Assembly: GCA_013398055.1 (NCBI GenBank)
Contig: VZRS01004068.1
Coordinates: 147,769-211,768, forward strand
DNA from: Ifrita kowaldi
Taxonomy: Eukaryota > Chordata > Aves > Passeriformes > Cinclosomatidae
Reading direction: 5' to 3'
DNA length: 64,000 nt
The notes under the pieces were generated by a model. The model was not told the origin of the DNA and ran no database searches. It was given only the letters and a program-made list of their open reading frames with translations. Below, piece by piece: positions 37,701 to 47,050 of this stretch (positions within the stretch are counted from its first letter, which is position 1; the number at the start of each line of letters is the position of its first letter). A program made the translations under genes and the position numbers.

Positions 37701-39540
37701 ACCCCCGGGTGCGTCCGGTCGGGGATGGGGATGGACCCCCGGGTCCGTGCGGTCAGTGAGGGGGATGGACCCCCGGGTGCGTCCGGTCGGGGATGGGGAT
37801 GGACCCCCGGGTCCGTGCGGTCAGTGAGGGGGATGGACCCCCGGGTGCGTCCGGTCGGGGATGGGGATGGACCCCCGGGTCCGTGCGGTCAGTGAGGGGG
37901 ATGGACCCCCGGGTGCGTCCGGTCGGGGATGGGGATGGACCCCCGGGTCCGTGCGGTCAGTGAGGGGGATGGACCCCCGGGTGCGTCCGGTCGGGGATGG
38001 GGATGGACCCCCGGGTCCGTGCGGTCAGTGAGGGGGATGGACCCCCGGGTGCGTCCGGTCGGGGATGGGGATGGACCCCCGGGTCCGTGCGGTCAGTGAG
38101 GGGGATGGACCCCCGGGTGCGTCCGGTCGGGGATGGGGATGGACCCCCGGGTCCGTGCGGTCAGTGAGGGGGATGGACCCCCGGGTGCGTCCGGTCGGGG
38201 ATGGGGATGGACCCCCGGGTCCGTGCGGTCAGTGAGGGGGATGGACCCCCGGGTGCGTCCGGTCGGGGATGGGGATGGACCCCCGGGTCCGTGCGGTCAG
38301 TGAGGGGGATGGACCCCCGGGTGCGTCCGGTCGGGGATGGGGATGGACCCCCGGGTCCGTGCGGTCAGTGAGGGGGATGGACCCCCGGGTGCGTCCGGTC
38401 GGGGATGGGGATGGACCCCCGGGTCCGTGCGGTCAGTGAGGGGGATGGACCCCCGGGTGCGTCCGGTCGGGGATGGGGATGGACCCCCGGGTCCGTGCGG
38501 TCAGTGAGGGGGATGGACCCCCGGGTGCGTCCGGTCGGGGATGGGGATGGACCCCCGGGTCCGTGCGGTCAGTGAGGGGGATGGACCCCCGGGTGCGTCC
38601 GGTCGGGGATGGGGATGGACCCCCGGGTCCGTGCGGTCAGTGAGGGGGATGGACCCCCGGGTGCGTCCGGTCGGGGATGGGGATGGACCCCCGGGTCCGT
38701 GCGGTCAGTGAGGGGGATGGACCCCCGGGTGCGTCCGGTCGGGGATGGGGATGGACCCCCGGGTCCGTGCGGTCAGTGAGGGGGATGGACCCCCGGGTGC
38801 GTCCGGTCGGGGATGGGGATGGACCCCCGGGTCCGTGCGGTCAGTGAGGGGGATGGACCCCCGGGTGCGTCCGGTCGGGGATGGGGATGGACCCCGGGTC
38901 CGTGCGGTCAGTGAGGGGGATGGACCCCCGGGTGCGTCCGGTCGGGGATGGGGATGGACCCCGGGTCCGTGCGGTCAGTGAGGGGGATGGACCCCCGGGT
39001 GCGTCCGGTCGGGGATGGGGATGGACCCCGGGTCCGTGCGGTCAGTGAGGGGGATGGACCCCCGGGTGCGTCCGGTCGGGGATGGGGATGGACCCCCGGG
39101 TCCGTGCGGTCAGTGAGGGGGATGGACCCCCGGGTGCGTCCGGTCGGGGATGGGGATGGACCCCCGGGTCCGTGCGGTCAGTGAGGGGGATGGACCCCCG
39201 GGTGCGTCCGGTCGGGGATGGGGATGGACCCCCGGGTCCGTGCGGTCAGTGAGGGGGATGGACCCCCGGGTGCGTCCGGTCGGGGATGGGGATGGACCCC
39301 CGGGTCCGTGCGGTCAGTGAGGGGGATGGACCCCCGGGTGCGTCCGGTCGGGGATGGGGATGGACCCCCGGGTCCGTGCGGTCAGTGAGGGGGATGGACC
39401 CCCGGGTGCGTCCGGTCGGGGATGGGGATGGACCCCCGGGTCCGTGCGGTCAGTGAGGGGGATGGACCCCCGGGTGCGTCCGGTCGGGGATGGGGATGGA
39501 CCCCCGGGTCCGTGCGGTCAGTGAGGGGGATGGACCCCGG
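34736..39540. repeat. 68-bp GC-rich minisatellite, about 71 copies
   Basis: The array has a perfect 68-bp period. Each unit is two related 34-bp halves. Both start with GGACCCCCGGGT. One continues CCGTGCGGTCAGTGAGGGGG and the other GCGTCCGGTCGGGGATGGGG. The unit is 75% GC with seven CpG. Every half carries a CCCGGG palindrome, and the second half has runs GGGGATGGGG. Units are nearly identical over 4.8 kb. The only variants I saw are three consecutive units with one C fewer (near 38,890, 38,957 and 39,024) and the last units before 39,541. One TGA per unit closes each frame in turn, so it encodes nothing long. True copy number is uncertain because of the gap at 34,735. Confidence 0.97.
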
Positions 39541-40863
39541 GTGCGTGCGGTCAGGGATGGGGATGGACCCCCGGGTCCGTGCGGTCAGTGAGGGGGATGG
39601 ACCCCCGGGTGCGTGCTGTCAGTGATGGGGATGCACCCCCGGGTGCGTGCGGTCGGGGATGGGGATGGACTCCCGGGCTGGGGACGTGGATGTGTTTTGG
39701 CCCGGAGTCTCCGCACGGAGCCCTAGAGTGGGCGGGGGGCGAGCGCACGGGGGTACCGGGCACAGAGGCTGCGGGGAAACCAGCCAGGGAGAGTAAACAC
39801 TGAGTAAACCAGGTGTGAGCACGGTTTGGGGAGCGCAGAATAGCAGGGAGGTGACGGCTGCGGTGGGCACCTGCTGGCATAGGTGTTGTCACCTCTGCTG
39901 TGACTCAGGTACGAGCCCTTGGCTGGGCAGGGTCACGGCTGTTGTGCAGGAAACGGCTCCAGACTCTGGAAATAGCGAGTGTCTCTGGGGTTCCTCTTCA
40001 CTGCAACTATGGCACGGGGGTATCACTAACGCGACATCACAACTTCAGCCAGAACGACCAGCAGCAAATGAAAAACAGTAATAGTTCATTTATTTATTGT
40101 ATTATGCAATTATTTGTCCTTAAATATTAGCCAAGGTTATTTCCCACAGTTACACCCTAATTTCCCTGGCCTCTGCGGCTGGCTGGCAGCACCCAGAGCC
40201 GTGCAGAGGTGGATGCAGTGTTTGCCTGCGGAACAACTGTATCACTTTAACTGGGATTTAGGTGAAGGAAACACTTCCCTCCGCTCACTCCCACCCACAC
40301 CCACCTGCTGCCGTGGGTAACAGGTAGGAATGGTGCCCAGCTCCTTGCTTGTTTCCCTCCCTAAAGCAGCAGGATAACGCTGATGAATGGGAACAAGCCC
40401 AGATTAGCCAGTGTTTCAAATCAACATAACCTCCCCCTGCACTGGTTCTCCATTAAAAATAACTCCAGAGGAGTTGTAGCTGTGGCTGTGGAGCAAGGGT
40501 ACGCAGAAGCTGAAGCCCGTGACTCAGGAACTGAAGCGAAGGTCAGAGAACAGAGTTTTATGGGTTTCCTACATAGCTGCAATACTACAAGCCATTACTC
40601 ATCAGGAATTTGGCAGAGCAGTGGTGCCTAATATCATTAGATAATCCTAATGAATTCTTGTGTAATCAAATCTAATCTCTGGATGGGTTCAGCAGGCGGA
40701 GGCTGTGAGTGGCTGCAGTGGCTCCGAGGCAGTGACAGAAGGGCTGTCACCAGAGCCAGGGGCAGAGCTTTGCCTGCTGAGCACCTTGAGCAGCTCTGCA
40801 AACAGCGTGCCTTGAAATAGCTCCAGCACTGAGGGATAAATCTGAGCAGCAGCAGTGGGGGAG

Positions 40864-40920
40864 AGCACGGGAACAGGCTGCCCAGGGAGGGCATGGAGTC
40901 TCCCCCTCTGGAGACATTCC
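40864..40920 (+). mobile_element. CR1 LINE fragment, internal (duplicate)
   Basis: Same piece as 34,138-34,194, carried by copy 2 of the duplication. Confidence 0.65.
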
Positions 40921-41006
40921 TCTCCCGAACGCCAAAGGCCACTTTTTCTCTTAGGGACTACGTTTGATTCTGGGTCTTGGTCAATTCTTCAAAGGCTCAG
41001 GAGCTC

Positions 41007-41231
41007 ATAGAATCCCAGAATGGTTTGAGTTGGTCCAAACCTGGCCAGTTGTATCCAACCTGGTCTTGGACACTTCCAGGAATGGGGCAGCCACAGCTTC
41101 TCTCTCTGGGCAATCTGTGCCAGAGCCTCCCTACCCTCCCAGGAACAATTTCTTCCTAATATCCAATCTAAATTATTCTCTGTCGGTTGGAATCCATTCC
41201 CCCTTGTCCTGTCATTACATGCACTTGCTAC
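41007..41231 (-). mobile_element. CR1 LINE fragment (duplicate)
   Basis: Same antisense CR1 piece as 34,281-34,505. Copy 2 has ATAGAATCCC, closer to the usual CR1 tail than ATGGAATCCC in copy 1. Confidence 0.85.
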
Positions 41232-41460
41232 TGATGGCCCCTCACCGATTTTTGGGCCTTCAGCCAAAAATACTGCTCTGTGAAGAATGTGCTAGGTTTG
41301 AAGGGGTGCTGGCGAAGCGAAGGTAATCATGAAAGATTCCAATGAAAGAAAACGTTTCCATTTGCCTTTAGGAACTTGCTCTGGGATGCTGCTGCAGGCA
41401 GTGAGTTCATAGGGTTCCTATAATCTTACAGCTCTAAGAAGAGGTAAATAATTAGGGCAG

Positions 41461-43416
41461 TCTGGGAGTGGAAAAGGTCACTTTGGGAAGTACCAGAGCT
41501 ATTCCCTTAAAGGAACTTTCCCTGACAATGGGAACTACAGGAGGCAGCCCTGGGATGGGAACAGAGTCCCGTTCACTCAGTAGCAAATGAGGGCTGGCTT
41601 GGAGCCCACACACCCCCAGAGGGTCGAGGGAATGAACTCAAGAATTCAGAGAGGAAGTAGTGAAAAAACACTCCTTGGTAGGTATCACTTCAGCCCTGGG
41701 AGCTATAATATGGATGTTTGGCCCAATTTCACATGTGGTTTCAGTCACAGGAAAACAACTTGTGAGGGATTTTTATTTTTTTTGCTATTGGAGTACTTTG
41801 TTCTTTTTCTCCTTTTCGAACCTTGTTCTGCTGCACTCCTACTTTATTTTTAGCAATTATGGAAATTCAGCATTGATGAAAGATGTTAAAATGAAGTTTG
41901 AAGTCTTTTATTTGCTTTTTATTTCTATTGTCTTCTTCTATGCTGTCAAGTTTGCAGCTAGCCATTGACTTCCCTGGGCTGTTTTGGAAACATTGCACCT
42001 CCAGCCTGCAGGGTGGCTTTGCTCAGGTTTTGTCTCTGCTCTTGGCTCAGCTGCAGCTCAACAGCCCTGGAAGAAAAACGAGAGCAGAAGATATTCCAGG
42101 ACTCTGAGGATCAATCTGTCTCCTCCTGCTCGTGGCTGATCTTCACGGTGAGGAAGCTGATCCCAGAAGTTCCCTTTCCTTAGGGAGATCCATGCCAGCA
42201 CTCAGGGATCAAAAGCACTCCTGACAAACGCTAGGAACACCTCAGCCTCTCAGTGAAGTGCTGGCAAGTCTCTCATTCCCACCACATTTTAATAACAGCA
42301 AGATCAGAAGCGTGAGGACTCAGTGTGAGGAAAGGGAAAAACCAAAGCCTGCATGGCTGAGCACAAACATGATCCACACCAGCAAAAGTTCTCCAGAGTC
42401 CTCAGGATCACACACTGGAAGTTGGATGCTGCTCAGAAGCAAACTGTACTTATTTCATCTGTTCTCCAGGGAGAGTAAGGAATATGAACCCTCCTGATGG
42501 AACTACACAAATGATGCACACAAGAATTCCAGGAGAACGAGCCATGAGAACGAGTGGGCAGGATACACTGGAGAGCTGTCCCAGCTCATTGGAAATCAGC
42601 TGATTTTCCTGAATTCCATCATCACACAGCCAGAATCCCATGGCTTTAATAAGGGGAGGTTGTCCTGGCAGACTCTTTTCAGTTCTAGAAGTCTGTAGAA
42701 TTTGGATGCCTACATTTTGCTCTCACTTCAGTGAATTGTGTTGGGGAAAATTTGGAAGGAGAAAATAGGTTGGATTTAATTCTCATTTTCATAGACATTC
42801 ATTCATGGACACAAGGCAAAGATCACCGTGTCAGCGCAAAAGGAATATTTCCCTTTTCTGACCCCAAAGCAGCAAGGGTTGGTTGTATAATTAATTCATT
42901 TTCCTGCACTTGGGTGCTTTCCTGGGGCACAAGGGAGTAATGATGGATAATTGGAATTGATCCCTGCGAGGCCTCCCTGCACTGCCACTTTACACACAGT
43001 GAAATTTCACAGAGCAAACACGGTGGAGTGCAGCTCCTTTCGGTGCTCACACAAACCAAACAATAAAACACCTCCTTCACTCTGGCCGTGCTTCTCTTTG
43101 CTGCGAGTATACGCAAAAATTACATGGAGTATTTTGAATTAATATCCTGCAGGATGAGTAAAGATTTATTTTGGCATAGGGGATGATGCAGAAGATCCAT
43201 TCTGTTTACAGTTCTGAACAGAAGCTCCCACAAGAAAGTAAAGCCTTTACATGGCAGACCACCAGAATCTTCAACAACTACAGTGAGCTGCGGGAAAAAT
43301 GAAGGAAAACACAGGAATTGCGAGTTCCCTGATGTAGAGGGGAAATACCAAAGCACCCTTCCTGGAAAGGGTCTGGAACCACGCTCTTGGCACCCCTTAT
43401 GAGATATTTGTATAGC
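41461..43416. other. Interval with no recognised gene
   Basis: This is two kilobases of unique, moderately AT-rich sequence between the duplicated block and the CR1 remnant. I examined the open frames on both strands and recognise no domain. It is either intergenic or the first intron of SUMF1, depending on where SUMF1 starts. Confidence 0.6.
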
Positions 43417-43590
43417 TATTTGAGGTATTTATACGAACTGGTGAGATTCCCATGGGTATTTGAGGTATTTACGTGGATTGCCGAGTTCTCCTCTCAGTCT
43501 TCTGTGGAGTAAAGAGGCCCTGAACAGTCTCTCCTCATCAGAGCGCTGCTCCAGAACCCTCACCATCCGCACAAGCTCTGCAGGTACCGC
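43417..43590 (-). mobile_element. Old CR1 LINE fragment that mimics an exon
   Basis: The minus strand reads ELVRMVRVLEQRSDEERL and then a LHRRLRGELG...KYLKY pattern. This has the order of the CR1 element's terminal coding/3' region (a GLEHLSYEERL...LEKRRLRGDL...YKYLK type pattern). The nucleotide text TCTCCTCATCAGAGCGCTGC and TCCAGAACCCTCACCATC also parallels antisense CR1. A 15-bp direct repeat TATTTGAGGTATTTA occurs at 43,417 and 43,457. The splice-like sites at its edges are fortuitous. Confidence 0.7.
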
Positions 43591-43620
43591 TGTGGGAGGG
43601 GACGGGGGGGACAGGGGGGG

Positions 43621-43714
43621 ACATGAGGAGACAGGGAGGGACATGAGGGGATAGGGTGAGACACGAGGGGACAGGGAGGGACATGAGGGGACAGGGAGGG
43701 ACATGAGGGGACAG
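43621..43714. repeat. 20-bp minisatellite, 4.7 copies
   Basis: The unit ACATGAGGGGACAGGGAGGG repeats with small changes (ATAGGGTGAG, ACACGAGGGG). G-rich degenerate units precede it from about 43,596. It ends 17 bases before the N at 43,731. Confidence 0.95.
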
Positions 43715-43730
43715 CGCCGGTCCCGCCCCT

Positions 43731-43731
43731 N
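43731..43731. other. Assembly gap (single N), possible site of lost SUMF1 exon 1
   Basis: The N lies between a G-rich minisatellite and a CpG-bearing segment 1.4 kb upstream of SUMF1 exon 2. The single N probably stands for an unsized gap. Confidence 0.7.
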
Positions 43732-43880
43732 GGCGGAGCACAACCTCCTCTGGGATAACGGAGCAGCCGGGGAAGTGCTGTGGAGAAGTTTAAATTAAAT
43801 TAAAGGCGGCTGGGCCGAACGCCCGCGAAACTGGGCTCGGGCGCGGGTGCTGCTTCTGGCCCCATCTCGCTCTTCCCTCT
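43732..43880 (+). promoter_or_regulatory. SUMF1: GC-rich flank, candidate SUMF1 promoter/first-exon region
   Basis: The sequence right of the gap contains a cluster of CpG (GGGCCGAACGCCCGCGAAAC, GGGCTCGGGCGCGGGTGCTG) interrupted by an AT-only patch. This is unlike the surrounding sequence and resembles the edge of a CpG island. No SUMF1 exon 1 coding sequence (signal peptide, CGC motif, YSREAN-like segment) can be read here. The alternative first-exon location is the ZNF143-type promoter at 32.75 kb. Confidence 0.35.
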
Positions 43881-45148
43881 CGGAGAGAACAGGAAAACAC
43901 GAGGGGCTTCCTCTCCAGTTGCCTCAGTTGTAACGCTGGGAAGCTGCATCAGCTTGGAAAAGCCTGTGTGCCACAGGCCGTGTGGGAACTCGCTGAGTGA
44001 AAGACGAACAGCAGCGACTGTGACTCCGGTATTGCAGGCTGCACTTCAGAAACTGGAGAATATTTAAAGAGTAATAATCTCTGTTGTTCTTGGGATCCAT
44101 GGCACTGGTAGACGCTTTGTGTGACAAATCTGAGCAGCTCACTGTGGGTCTGGAGAATGAAAACATCCTCTGACTCTTTATGCAGCAGGCAGCTCCAGCA
44201 GTAGGTAATGAACGCTAATTACTGCTGGTTTAAGTTATGCTCGCAACATAACTTGATGATGCTCAGAGAGAAAATATCTTTACCATCAGAGAAGGCAGAG
44301 AAGAATTGGCCTCTCCCTCGCCCACAAATAGGATTATTTATTTCCAGCATGTTTTTAGAGCTGGGGAGCCAGCAAGAGTTAATTTTGCACATGGTTGGAG
44401 ACCAGTGAGGTCTGAGCCTGGCTTGGAAGCCTCTTCAGGGAGTTGTTTCAGCTACCGAGGGTTGAAGAGAGATTGGAATGGAGGAAGTGGTGTAACTTTG
44501 CCCCACGTTGTCACGTACTAAGTCCTAAAAAATGTAAGCAAATTTATCCTGAAGCCCTTTTATGGAGTCAGTTTCAGACTATCTGTAAGTGCTCAGATTC
44601 TTCTCAGTGGAGAAAGTTATGAGGACACAGCCAGCTTCAGATGTGGCTAGGCCAAAAGAGAAGGTATTTGTAGCACTTTTTATGGGCCAGTTGCAAGTTG
44701 TGTGACTTTTAGGGGTTGCTGGCAGAGACCCAAACAGGAGGAGAGATCTACGGTGGAGAAGAAACAATGAAATGGGATGGGTAAGGTCATGCTAAGTACT
44801 CACTCCAGCTGCCCCCAAGAACAAGGAGAGGGGCTGGGGAGCTGCTGTGAACTTATTCACTGCTCATGTGCTACCCTGGAAGTGGTGTAACTGCAGAATG
44901 AACAGCAAAGGGTAACAGAGCACACGTTTCTCCTCATGAGAGCACAGGCATGACCCAGACTTCACGTAGGAAAACTGCAAATAGGGATTTGTTCCCAATT
45001 TAAGTTCTGTTTGCTGTTTCCCCAAGTGGGTTGGCCAAAATGCTGCTTCAGAAACAGCTGCAAAGATGAGGTGCAGGAGGAGTAAAACCAGCGTAGGGCT
45101 TCTCAGTCTTTCACTTTCCCACCCCTCTGGGTGGTGTTTGCTCTGCAG
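43881..45148 (+). other. SUMF1: SUMF1 upstream region / intron 1 (right part)
   Basis: This is sequence up to the exon 2 acceptor. It ends with a pyrimidine-rich tract and GCTCTGCAG. No coding exon is seen, so SUMF1 exon 1 lies to the left or in a gap. Confidence 0.7.
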
Positions 45149-45322
45149 ATGGTGGCGATTCCAGGAGGGGTGTTCACCATGGGCACCCACGAGCCTGAAA
45201 TCCAGCAGGATGGAGAGGGCCCTGCCCGGAGAGTCCGCATTGACAGCTTCTACATGGACCAGTACGAGGTCAGCAACGAGGAGTTCGAGAGGTTTGTGAG
45301 CTCCACTGGGTACATCACCGAG
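45149..45322 (+). CDS. SUMF1: SUMF1 exon 2 (residues 91-148)
   Basis: SUMF1 is the ER-lumen enzyme that oxidises a cysteine in the CxPxR motif of nascent sulfatases to C-alpha-formylglycine. Without it all sulfatases are inactive. This 174-nt exon (acceptor CTCTGCAG, donor GAG|GTAAGG) encodes 58 residues starting MVAIPGGVFTMGTHEPEI and ending STGYITE, the beginning of the FGE-sulfatase domain. Both ends are phase 0. The first codon is ATG, but it is residue 91, not the start: the signal peptide and the N-terminal CGC motif belong to exon 1. Human Asn141, a known N-glycosylation site, is Ser here (VSSTGY). Confidence 0.97.
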
Positions 45323-46975
45323 GTAAGGCCCCAGGGCATCCCAGCTCCTTCAGCCTGAGGAAACCCCAGCTGAAAACCTGGGCTTTTCTTCTTGGAGGAC
45401 ATCACAGTTTTGATTTATTTGGGATTTGCATACTCCAGTATTTCTGATGGAAGTAGGGGAGAGAAGGAATTGTCTGGCCTCGCTGTCCTGGGCTGGAAGA
45501 GCATTCAGGTGTTTGTTGTTGTGTTCAGTCACTGATGCCTGAACTCATGTCTGTCCTGCAGCCTGGCTGATGCCAACAGCTCTCTGCAGGGTTTTTTGGG
45601 GTGGTTTGCTTGGGGTTTTTTGACATTTGGGTCCTAAAGCTCTTTGTACCACTACAACCAGGTTAGATTTTCCTTGTTTTAGAGAAACTTGGAGAAGGCA
45701 TTTAACAAACTGAGATGGCCAAGGACTCTGCAGGCTGGTTCAGCACAGCTCCTTGCTGGTGAGCAGAGAGCCCTGTGCCTGAGGAGGAGACAATAGCGAG
45801 TGCAGTAATAATTGTGTGCACATAGCTGGGAACAATGGATTAAGAATATGTTAAGGTTCTTCCCAGAAAGGAGCCACCTGTGCCTGAAGCTCAGATCCCT
45901 CTGACAGCTGACTGTTCCTACGCAACTCTGACAAAACCCTGACAGCCCTTTTAGGCAAATGAAAGCCTCGGTAATGAGCAGGTCTCAAAGGAGGCACTTT
46001 GCTGAATTCACTTGATGAACTGGTTCTCATTGGGAAGGCAGGATCCTCTGGTTGCATGAAGAGCTTCTTTTGTCTACTATTTCTGTTTCTTAGCTCGATA
46101 ATTATGAAAAAAGGCTATTTAACTATTTTGAGTGGGAACAAAGCTTGCTTGTTGCAAACAGCTGCTGGGAGGAGCACGTGTGTGGTGGGGTTAAATGTGG
46201 CATCACAGAATATCCTCAGCTGGAAGGACCACAAGTCCAACCCCTTACCCTGCACAGACACCCCAGCAATTCCACCCTGTGAGACAATCCCACTGTCCAA
46301 ATGCTCCTGGAGCTCTGGCAGGTAGAACTGCATCACATGGGGTCTGTCTCAGACTTCATGGCTCAGCTGCTGTAGTTGGGTGCTCCACTTACACCTCCTC
46401 TCTTTTTTCCTCTTGGTAGAATGTACCGTGATTGATTGAAATTATTTGTATTTTTTATTCTTTTGGCTTTATATAATGATTGAGTTACTTTTAACTCTTT
46501 ATTGTCGTAGCAGCACTTTAAAACATGGTACTGGTGATGATGGAGCAGTAAGTGATAAGGCTGAAGTCTTCTACTGTGATTCCCAAAGGAAAAATAAGAG
46601 GACTGAAATGTGCCCTTCCGTGTTAGATTAATGACTCTAGCATTTGAAGGCAGCTGGGACATCCAGAACTGCATTTTTAATTAATAAAAGTAAAAACACG
46701 TGCTCAGTGAGCTGCCATCTGCCCAGCAGCTGCTGAACAACAACATCCAGAGAAAAAAATCCCTTCTTTTCTGTTCAAGAACAGCTTCCTTGAAAGAGAA
46801 CTCAAATTCATTGTTAGAATCTGTGTGGTCAAAGGCTGGACTTGTACTTGGAGGTCTCTTCCTACCTTAATGATTCTCTCAATTTCCTTATCCTTGATAA
46901 GGCAAAGCTGTAAATGTTGAGTGTGGTTTTAAGAATAACATTCTTAGATGGTTGAATCCTTTGTTCTTTCCATAG
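45323..46975 (+). other. SUMF1: SUMF1 intron 2
   Basis: This 1.65-kb intron has GTAAGG and a TTTCCATAG acceptor. It contains one antisense CR1 copy at 46,201-46,325 and otherwise nothing recognised. Confidence 0.9.
46201..46325 (-). mobile_element. CR1 LINE fragment
   Basis: CATCACAGAATATCCTCAGC, TGGAAGGACCACAAGTCCAA and CCCACTGTCCAAATGCTCCT are in the order of an antisense CR1 3' end of a different, older subfamily from most others here. Confidence 0.75.
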
Positions 46976-47050
46976 GCAGAGAAGTTTGGCGACTCCTTTG
47001 TGTTTGAGGGGATGCTGAGTGAAGCAGTGAAGGCTGACATCCACCAAGCA
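46976..47050 (+). CDS. SUMF1: SUMF1 exon 3 (residues 149-173)
   Basis: This 75-nt exon is phase 0 at both ends. It reads AEKFGDSFVFEGMLSEAVK and then ADIHQA before GTGAGTAA. Ala149 and Asp154, which contact the substrate peptide in human FGE, are both present. In humans, loss or skipping of this exon gives inactive protein. The frame joins exactly to exons 2 and 4. Confidence 0.97.

Larger units (their letters stand above)
39541..41460. repeat. 1,920-bp duplicated block, copy 2 (contiguous with the array)
   Basis: This is the copy that follows the complete minisatellite and runs on without a gap into 41,461 and SUMF1. Its first 140 bases are degenerate repeat units, ending near 39,680. The rest is unique sequence with an AT-rich patch near 40,080-40,130. 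I see no exon. It is the better representative of the locus. Confidence 0.9.

Noticed and set aside
34736..39540. CRISPR-like array of regular repeats
   Set aside because: The whole 68-bp unit is repeated without unique spacers, in a bird nuclear genome. It is a minisatellite.
38745..39625. Repeat-encoded peptides such as MGMDPRVRAVSEGDG
   Set aside because: These are translations of the 68-bp minisatellite. The unit length is not a multiple of three and one TGA per unit closes each frame, so they are not genes.
43429..43743. Minus-strand open frame with a coiled-coil look, possible exon of an unknown gene head to head with SUMF1
   Set aside because: The residue pattern follows the CR1 LINE terminal region, and the rest of the frame is translated minisatellite and an N. 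No partner exons were found.
45131..45358. SUMF1 starting at an ATG in or just before exon 2
   Set aside because: The upstream ATG lies before the splice acceptor, and the exon's first ATG is residue 91 of the family. The signal peptide must come from exon 1.
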